Below are positions 57,271 through 64,000 of a DNA stretch of 64,000 nt, in pieces. A program made the translations under genes and the position numbers. Each line of letters starts with the position of its first letter. The first letter of the stretch is position 1. The stretch spans positions 310,001 to 374,000 of the forward strand of contig CAJZBQ010000048.1 in the NCBI GenBank assembly GCA_914767885.1, given 5' to 3'. The notes beneath the pieces were generated by a model. The model was not told the DNA's origin. It worked only from the letters and a program-made list of their open reading frames with translations, and searched no databases. This DNA is from Blepharisma stoltei (Eukaryota; Ciliophora; Heterotrichea; Heterotrichida; Blepharismidae).

Positions 57271-58506
57271 ATGGATCGTGAATTTTGGTTTTTTGGAGCT
57301 GAGACTCCTCCTATTAAAGAATTAAAAGTCCCTTTGATAGATCCAAAGGTAGCACTAGAGGAGCCTTTAGGAAACTACAATTTCGATCAATCTCCTAAAT
57401 TTTCAGCAAATCAAGGTCTTGCAAAATATTGCCCAGTCTGTACCGAGGAATCTTCAGAAATGGTTTGTTTTCCTTCCTGCTTCCATTCCTTCTGCAGAAA
57501 TTGCCTAAATTCTTATTTAGAGTACAGAGTCTCCGAAGGTAATGTAAAATCTGTGCCTTGTCTTCAAGATGGCTGTCCATATGAAGTTCCTGAAGAAATC
57601 ATATATTCGACACTCGCTTCGTCAATTGCAGAAAAATACAAAAAATTCAAACGAAAGGCTATACTGGAATCAAACCCATACTTGCGATGGTGCCCAGTTC
57701 CTGATTGTGAAGGCTGGGATACAGGAAGCACCAAGAAACGAAAGCTAAAGTGCAATGTCTGTGGCTCGTATTATTGCTTCTATTGCAATGAAAAATGGCA
57801 TGGAAGGAAAAAATGCAAAAATAATTATGATTATAAATTTGAAAAGTGGGCTGAAGGAAATAACGTAAAGTTTTGCCCTAGGTGCAGGCTTAGAGTTGAA
57901 AAAAATGGAGGATGCCCTCATATGAGCTGTATTAAGTGTGGATACCACTGGTGTTGAAATTGTGGGATGGAGGTTGGAGACCCAAATCACAATGAATTCA
58001 CATGCTTGGTAGGAAGGAATTATTTCGAGCTTTATTGATATATCATTTTCTGCATGATTTTTGCACCAGTGCTTATGCCGTTTGGGGTGTTTGTATTTTT
58101 ATTTATTTCAGCAGAAATATATGGAGAGAATTTTACAGATGTGCCAGCTTTTAACTGGCTATTTCGTAAAAAGTGAATAATTTATACTCTGGCGTTTCTA
58201 GTTTCACCTATTGTGGAGCTATTTGGATTAGCTATTGGTGGGCTTGCTGTAGGATATGTGATATCATATGATGTGTGTTTTAATAGGGACTGCTCTTATT
58301 TCAAGTGCCTTTTTTCTTTTATTTTCGGAACTGTAGTAGGATCACTTATTATTGCTTTATTGGCAATTGGAGTGCTGATCATCATATCATTAATACCAGT
58401 AGCAGGCGCATTTTTTCTTGTGGCCAAAGTATTTTTTATTATTAAGAGAAACTATAAGCAAGATGTAGATACGCGACAATATCCCCGAGCACTTGTTATG
58501 GTTTAA
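57271..58506 (+). CDS. transmembrane RING-IBR-RING (RBR) E3 ubiquitin ligase
   Basis: 411 residues, uninterrupted. RING1 begins CPVCTEESSEMVCFPSCFHSFC; the IBR has CPVPDCEGWD and CNVCGSYYCFYCNEKWHG; RING2 has CPRCRLRVEKNGGCPHMSC, whose GGC Cys is the catalytic residue of RBR ligases, then CGYHWCWNCGM with one Trp as TGA. Hydrophobic segments follow (YWYIIFCMIFAPVLMPFGVF, IIYTLAFLVSPIVELFGL, IFGTVVGSLIIALLAIGVLI). Architecture is that of RNF19/dorfin-type membrane ligases, which act at the ER or endosomal surface. Confidence 0.9.
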
Positions 58507-58837
58507 GACCGAAAATAAATAATTTACTTTATTTTGCAAGCAGGTATGAACTGTTACTAAATAATAATTTCTAGCTATAAATACATTTTCTAATATTTAT
58601 GAAATAGAATACATATAAATTATCATTTTGAATGAGTATTGCTTTATGCATGAAGTATTGTCCTGATCAATTTTTCAATTACTGTTGATAGGAGGTTGCG
58701 GATGATTTTGTTCTGACGACTCATTGGTCCCATGAGCAGCTATAACTTTACCTTGAAGACTTCTATATTTTTTATTAAAAAATTATTTTTGATAATTTAT
58801 TTAAAAGTGAAAACAATAATATTTGAAAAGTTTTGTC
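58507..58837. other. intergenic region, nothing recognised
   Basis: Convergent 3' ends of the RBR gene and a hypothetical; AT-rich, no element seen. Confidence 0.5.
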
Positions 58838-59587
58838 TTAAATTATAATATCAGTATTAACACCACGACTTTCCCATGGCGAAAGTTGCTCTCTTTCAGA
58901 AAAATCGATAAGCTTTGACCTAATTCGTATTCTTGATTGCGATTTTAATGAACATTTTTTCTTCATTTGCTTGGGAGTTAACGTCTGATTGTCATTTATT
59001 TTTATATCAGGAAATTCTCTACTGTGGATATCAGTCATGCATTCACTATCTTTTGCTCTATTATGCCTTATATATGGCTCGAATTCATAATCATCGCATT
59101 TTTTATTAGCAAATTGAGATTTGCCAAATAAATTTCCAATTGGACTTGATGATCCAACACACCCAAAATAATTTGAATTGCTTTTCAGTAAAATTGAAGG
59201 AAGTTTCTCTATCTTTTTGCTTAATCTATAAAATTTTGCATTAGAAAAAGCTTTCTTTTTCTTTTTAATTTTTGAATCAAATGAAATATCTTTAGAGGGA
59301 TTCAATAGACTTATGGAATCTGAAGTTTTTTCAAGTTGAGAAATTAAATTTGGATTAGATAAAGAATTTCTTGAAATGCATATCCCAGGCTTTCTGAATT
59401 CGCTTGCTCTCTCCAAACGATTTCTTCTGACAATTTCAAAAGTTGTTGGCCAGCCATGATTCTGATTTGACGATTTAGGAGAACCTCCTAATCTGTCATG
59501 GAAAAGTTTTTGCTGAGCAAATGTATTATTACCTTCAGATCTTCTGTGTCTAACAAATCGATTACTGCCATATAGTCCTTGCATCAT
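58838..59587 (-). CDS. hypothetical basic, Ser/Asn-rich protein
   Basis: 249 residues from MMQGLYGSNRFVRHRRSEG at 59587 to TAA at 58838. Basic, with a KIKKKKK cluster and SLKSQSRIRIRSKLIDFSE near the end; no domain, membrane segment or long coiled coil. The frame is uninterrupted and its composition differs from the AT-rich spacers, so it is probably real. Function unknown. Confidence 0.65.
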   Translation of the reverse strand: MMQGLYGSNRFVRHRRSEGNNTFAQQKLFHDRLGGSPKSSNQNHGWPTTFEIVRRNRLERASEFRKPGICISRNSLSNPNLISQLEKTSDSISLLNPSKDISFDSKIKKKKKAFSNAKFYRLSKKIEKLPSILLKSNSNYFGCVGSSSPIGNLFGKSQFANKKCDDYEFEPYIRHNRAKDSECMTDIHSREFPDIKINDNQTLTPKQMKKKCSLKSQSRIRIRSKLIDFSEREQLSPWESRGVNTDIII

Positions 59588-59772
59588 TGTTAATTAAATG
59601 CATGATTTGATCCAAATTTTTATAATTGCTTAGATTTGGCTTTATTATTAAAGTAAAAGCTCTTTATATAAGAATTAAACTTTAAATAATAGAAAAATTC
59701 GAAAAAAGGTTGGAATTAGGTGGAATATTATTTAATAAATTGCAGCAGGCATAAAAATTTGTATTAATTACT
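59588..59772. other. short intergenic region
   Basis: Upstream of the hypothetical gene and next to an M1 MITE; nothing recognised. Confidence 0.4.
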
Positions 59773-60071
59773 TACTCCCCCTCCATGAGAGAACAAAAAA
59801 ATTTTATGCTAATTTTTTTTTTTCAAAATTTTAAAAAAAACCTAATTCGCAAAAATTGGAAAGCAAATATGAATTTAATTTGTAAAATTTATGTTTTAAA
59901 ACGCAATTTGTTCAAAATTAAACAGAATTAGCTCAATTTTCATGATACTAGTTATCACTTATATATCAAAATTTTTTTCATAAAAAATTTTTGTTCGCTA
60001 TCGGAGGGTGGGTTTTTGGGCAAAAAATAGGGATTTTTCTAATGGTTTTGTTTCTCTCACGGAGGGGGAGT
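59773..60071 (-). mobile_element. M1-family MITE at 3' end of ZC2HC gene
   Basis: 299 bp, TTA-bounded, partly decayed (one motif reads CTCCATGAGAGAACAAAA). Its right boundary TTA overlaps the complement of the ZC2HC stop codon; excision leaves TAA in place, so the protein is unchanged. Confidence 0.85.
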
Positions 60072-61879
60072 TAGCTTATTTTAAAACTTTGCTTAGTCCC
60101 ACACATACTACAGTAATTTGCACTTGCTAGCAGAAAAGAATTGCACTGCGCACAAAGTACATGCTTCACTGTATATCTTTTTTTAACAGAGTCCTTTATT
60201 TTTTCCTCCATATTTAGTTTGATCAAATTTGATTTTAAATTTTCTGGCTCTGGAGAGATTTTTCTCGACTTAGTAATATTAAAGATAGATATCCTATTTG
60301 TATTGCTTAAAGATCCTGATTCATTCTCCCCATTTCGATTATAAGCCAAATAAATGTTCGGTAACGTAATTTTATCTTTTAAAACTACTCTCAAAGGTTT
60401 TGGCTTATTGATGATATCTTTGCATTTGGGAATGTGTCTTTCTGCAGGCTTAACTTAAATTACTTATAGGGAAGTTCCCTCTACTCGCCTCCGCATAACG
60501 CTCCATCACTTGCTTGCCAGCTCGGACCAGGTCTTCCACTGCATTGCTTCTCACGGAAGAGGGCTTAAATTCGCTAGTCAAAACGCTGAATAAGCCATGG
60601 CGTATGCCAATGGGATTGGCCTTCCAGAAAATCGAATAAAGGATATTTTGGTCGAGCTGCCAATCAAAATGGAACTCCGAGCCCAAAGATACAATGCATG
60701 GAAATTTGCCCAATTATCTAACTCCCCCCCCTCATGAGTGAACAAAACCATTAGAAAAATCCCTATTTTTTGCCCAAAAACCCACCCTCCGTGAGTAAAC
60801 AAAAATTTTTTCAATAAAAAAAATTTTTGATATATAAGTGATAATTAGTATAATGAAATCTCGAGCTAAATCTGTTTAATTTTAAACAATTGTGTTTTAA
60901 AACATAAATTTTATAAATTAAATAAATATTTGCTTCCAAATATTTATAGAATTAGTTTTTTTTAAATTTCGAAAAAAAATTTATAAAAATATTTATATAT
61001 AAATTTTTTTAAAAAAAAAAAATTAACCCCCCCTCCGTGAGTGAACAAAATTTTTTTGTTCACTCACGAAGGGGGGGAGTAAGTAACCACCTCTAGCTAT
61101 GCTGTGTTTTACCTTTTTCAACTCTAGCGAACCATCTCATCTCACCACAAGGTAAAGCTTTTACCTGGATGTGAGTATTCGGTCAAGCCAGTAAAACGTA
61201 GCCAGAGATACATTTCCAAAAGCTATCCTCCCTTCTACAAGATTCAAGCTTTTTCCAATTAACCAACCAGTTACAGATGTTAAGAGACAGGCTAGCTCAC
61301 CACTCTATTTTAATACATATTCCCTTCTGCAGGCAAAGACGCAAATCTTCTTCCACAATATGGACATTGAATGTAGTCATCCTCTAAGCTTGTAGGAGAA
61401 TAGTTTGCGCTGTCCCTACCATTTTCTTCAAGGATTGTTCCAATTTCAGGCAATCTTATTTTATTAATAAAATCTTGATGCTGTTTATATCAGTGTTTAT
61501 TTTGATAATGCCTGAGTGGCGATCTTTTGTTTTTATAAGGCTTTTCATCTTTCCTCTCAATTTGTGGAAATATCTTGTCAAGAATTTGGAATTTAGGCCT
61601 ATTTTTTTGCATTTGTAAGCAAGCTTGTTGGTGTTTTTCAATTCTATCTGGGAAGAATCTCCTGTTGCAGGACTGACACTTTACTCTTGAATCTTCGAAG
61701 AAAAAGTCATTAGTTGTAGCTCGTAGCTTAGTTGATCCTACATCAGAGACAGGGCTAAAATTTGAATTATCAAGTATTGCTATATTCTTATACTCATCTA
61801 AATTACTAGTTGAGTAGCTCGGTGTAGGAGCTAATGAGAGGCTTGACGTTAAGGGAGCAGCATACGGATTTAGATACAT
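60071..61879 (-). CDS. ZC2HC1-type zinc-finger protein split by a retroposon
   Basis: About 307 residues after removal of an 885-bp insertion. Two C2HC fingers, CQSCNRRFFPDRIEKHQQAC and CPYCGRRFASLPAERHIPKC, show the ZC2HC1 pattern C-x2-C-x12-H-x3-C. The insertion interrupts the second finger after LPAE, so only the precise join gives a complete finger. A C-terminal zinc ribbon (CAQC...CSMC) follows. One TGA is Trp (HWYKQHQDF). The family is widespread in ciliated eukaryotes; molecular role poorly known, a ciliary association is inference. Confidence 0.82.
60450..61324 (-). mobile_element. retroposon-like insertion D with nested M1
   Basis: Flanked by perfect 10-bp repeats TTCTGCAGGC at 60440-60449 and 61325-61334. 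Outside the nested M1 it is ~510 bp of GC-richer sequence without a convincing protein. Read on the minus strand it starts near ATTAAAATAGAG, like the TTAAAATGGC head of A and B, and ends TAAGTAATTTAAGTTAA. Removal of element plus one repeat keeps frame. Confidence 0.78.
60719..61079 (+). mobile_element. M1-family MITE nested in retroposon D
   Basis: 361 bp, plus orientation but TAA-bounded on both sides (other plus-oriented copies have TTA), with both direct motifs and the terminal hairpin. Confidence 0.9.
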
Positions 61880-62137
61880 TATTTATTATAATATTTTGAG
61901 GTTAAGCCTGAATTTAATGGCTCAATTAGCAGTTTCACCAACCCAGAGCAATTTAAAGATGAGTTAAATTTTTAAAAATTTTCACAGGATAAACTTATTA
62001 ATGGATACAGAGAATTCCATTTTTAATATAATGGGCATGTTAAAGCCCTTTTGCATTTCTAAATAAGAAAATTATAGATCTATGAAATAAAGAATTTTTA
62101 TAAATTAACGACTTGAGTAAATGGAAATTATTTAAGA

Positions 62138-64000
62138 TTAAAGAATCTGGGCTTTACATCCCCTTTTAAAAAATCCAAAACAGTAGCGAACAAAAATTAT
62201 TTAATATAAAAATTTTGATATATGAGTGATAATTATTATAATGAAATCCCTAGCGGAATCTCTTTTTATTCTAAAAAGCTTGCGATTTTAAAACATAAAT
62301 TTTACAAATTAAATTAGTTTTTACTGATCAATTTTTACGAAAATGGATTTTTTTTAAATTTAGAAAAAAAAATTACTATAAAAATTTATAAAGATTAGCT
62401 CCCCTTTGCTCATGAGTGAAATTTTTTTGATTCCCACAGAGGGGGAGTTAGATGATTCAAATTCCTCACTTGCTATTTTAGTCTGTTTAGATTCCGGCTT
62501 TTCTTCTTTATTCTCATCTTTAGTTTCCTCCTTTGCTTTTTTAACCTTTTTAGTTTGTTTAGAAGCCTTTTTAAGTTTTTTCTTATATTTCTCAATTTTT
62601 CTTGTCAATCCTGGGCTTAAAGAAATATTGCTTTCACTTTCTTCAGTAATTTTATTCTGTATTACCAATAGCATGGATAAAATGTTATCATCGTTATCTT
62701 CAATATTATTTTTCGTCAAAATATCAGTATTAATTGCAAGTGAAAACAAATTCTGCGAAAATTTTTGAAAACTACAATAGCTTCATAATATTCTTATAAC
62801 AGATTGTGCTATTTCTTTCTTATTATCAAGCATCAGTTTACTGCTTCCAGCTCCAAAACCTTCTAATATTGATTCAACGTTCTCGATCGAAATTTCTAAA
62901 AATTTCTCCCAATTCTCCTTTAAGCCTGGAGTAAATGGGGTCGAATCAGAGAACCGTTTCGAATAATTCAGCAAAGCTAATGATGAAAGTACTGTGTCAA
63001 AATATTCCAAGCTGTTTTGGATAGGGTCATTTGATAAAAAACTAACCGCATAGTCAAGGAAAGCTAGCTCAAACGATTTATATTTAACTGTCAATTTTAG
63101 ACAGTTCGCTACAAAATAGGCTTTTTTCTTCATATGAATTATATAAATTAAAATGGCGACACGTGCCAGCCTACCCTCTTGGCGCAGCAGTACAGACCTT
63201 ATCGCTACGGCGAACTGGGACGGACTCCAGGGGAGCAGTCTTTTTCCTCTAGCTGTTGAAGGAAAGCACTTCGACACCCAATATTCTCCAAGGAGTTGAC
63301 ACTTGGAATCAATCTGCTCCAATCGCCCGTAGCAGGGCCTCAGAAATCCATAAGTACTCAAGACTAAAGCCTCAAGGCAAGAAGGAGACAGAAGGTACCG
63401 AAAGGGCACTAGCAAGAATGATAGACCCTCTGAGCTGGAGTCGAAAAGCGGTAGAACCTTCAGTACGGGAGATCTCTGATGACTGCTATCCTAAAATCCT
63501 AATCCTCTTCATACTCATTTTGGAAAAAATAGAGCTTGTCCTAAAAATGTTATGATAATATATAGAAGCAGTAACTTGCTTATAAAGACTTTGAGCATAA
63601 GGATGTGTATGGTCAAAACATTCTACAATCTTTATTAATTTATTCGCATTTGAGTGCCTATATCCAGGATTAATCCTATCATTGTATAAATTCAAATATT
63701 TCGTAATTGCAGTGAACATAAAATCGAAAATCTCTCTTTTGGAAGGGCCTATTAAATTATTAAACCCTCCACAAACAGTAATCACCATATCTTCTTTATT
63801 CTCTAAATCACTAAAAATCTTATAGAGCCTTGATTTAAAAGCATCCATGCTCTTTGAATTAAATAAGTTTTCTTGCACATTTTCAATGGCATATTCTTGA
63901 TTTTGCTTCAAAAATATTGCTTTGGTAACTTCACTTAAAGCTTCTTCACTGAAGCAAGTGAAATCTGTAGTGTTGTTAAACCTTGAGAATAGGTGCTCAT
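62138..64000 (-). CDS. partial gene, hypothetical helical protein
   Basis: The 5' end lies beyond the right edge. About 396 codons are visible after removing insertion A (63133-63511) and an M1-like IES (62155-62448). One TGA is Trp (VIRILWSYCS). The protein is helical without a membrane segment (TVCGGFNNLIGPSKREIFDFM, LTVKYKSFELAFLDYAVSFL). Its tail is a Lys/Glu coiled coil (KYKKKLKKASKQTKK), ending SSKAQIL and TAA at 62138. The helical-repeat look is compatible with organellar RNA-binding solenoids, but I do not recognise the family. Confidence 0.7.
62155..62448 (+). mobile_element. decayed M1-family IES
   Basis: 294 bp, with GGGGGAG-TTA at the right and a diverged left end (TTA-CATCCCC). 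The second left motif survives as GTAGCGAACAAAAATT. Removal extends the coding frame by six residues to a TAA. Confidence 0.78.
63141..63504 (+). mobile_element. retroposon-like insertion A
   Basis: Collinear with retroposon B at both ends (TTAAAATGGCGACACG head; CTCCAATCGCCCGTAG, GGAGTCGAAAAGCGGTAGAA) but lacks ~150 bp of B's middle. Flanks carry a diverged direct repeat (TTCTTCATATGAATT / CTCTTCATACTCATT). Excision between the TA pair at 63133 and 63512 (379 bp) gives SKMSMKKKAYFVA and corrects the frame. Confidence 0.8.

Noticed and set aside
60453-60475. Possible 15-nt intron GTAATTTAAGTTAAG upstream of the ZC2HC C-terminal half
   Set aside because: It lies within retroposon D, a TAA precedes it directly, and the target-repeat join explains the protein perfectly.
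60450-60814. Open frames of ~80 codons in retroposon D (both strands)
   Set aside because: They extend into the nested M1 MITE or end at its border, and resemble no protein I know.
6200-62450. M1 clusters as a CRISPR array because of regularly repeated ~18-bp motifs
   Set aside because: Motifs occur four per element in direct and inverted orientation with AT-rich conserved bodies; dispersed MITEs in a eukaryote, no unique spacers.
63440-63490. CTGATGA near GTCGAAA in retroposon A, resembling hammerhead ribozyme core
   Set aside because: The two cores are in the wrong order, no stem set joins them, and retroposon B does not conserve CTGATGA.

Overview
The window is AT-rich nuclear DNA from a ciliate, most probably a heterotrich of the Blepharisma type, and it looks like germline (micronuclear) or unrearranged sequence. 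Three signals support this. (1) UGA is read as tryptophan: in-frame TGA falls at structural Trp positions in a PKG, a PH domain, an EF-hand, a RING-IBR-RING ligase and a WD40 protein, and every gene end that I could place is TAA or TAG. (2) Six spliceosomal introns can be placed and each is exactly 15 nt (GTAA...AG). (3) Genes are broken by about 22 insertions, mostly bounded by TA repeats. Removing each from one repeat to the other restores frame and recognisable protein sequence, as for internal eliminated sequences (IESs).

Layout. 1-820: a 161-bp satellite. 1204-10925 (-): a ~2,330-residue secreted LamG/Cys-rich repeat protein with six insertions. 12361-17078: a four-helix membrane protein, a cGMP-dependent protein kinase and a calmodulin-like protein. 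17261-32290 (+): a ~4,090-residue HECT ubiquitin ligase with SPRY domains and seven insertions. 32360-37027 (+): an EF-hand/WD40 protein, a PH protein and a NUFIP1-like protein. 37275-43215 (-): two hypotheticals, POC5 and epsilon-COP. 43731-49064 (+): SMC2 and calreticulin. 49106-56771: a hypothetical, a membrane 2-oxoacid dehydrogenase acyltransferase-like protein, CPSF30, a membrane/double-PX protein and a large EF-hand protein. 57271-64000: a transmembrane RBR ligase, a hypothetical, a ZC2HC1 zinc-finger protein and a partial gene. Most are housekeeping, ciliary or signalling genes with short spacers; there is no operon logic.

The mobile fraction is the striking part. At least ten copies of one MITE family (M1; CTCCCCC termini, TTA/TAA target repeats, four copies of an 18-bp motif) occur, most inside genes. 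A sister family (M2) has the same plan with a different terminal motif. There are also foldback IESs, some of whose arms are themselves palindromes; a TIR transposon family with C-rich subterminal repeats; a 1.44-kb long-TIR element; and four retroposon-like insertions with 10-19 bp target duplications. Several are nested two or three deep. All of them, including retroposons, appear to be tolerated in genes because excision restores the reading frame.

Two unrelated insertions (a foldback and a retroposon) occupy the same site in two paralogous repeats of the LamG gene. One IES lies just upstream of the HECT catalytic cysteine, so the unrearranged gene could not encode an active ligase.

Limits: excision, splicing and transcription were inferred from reading frames and family motifs, not observed. 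Family assignments are from memory of domain patterns; no database search was possible.
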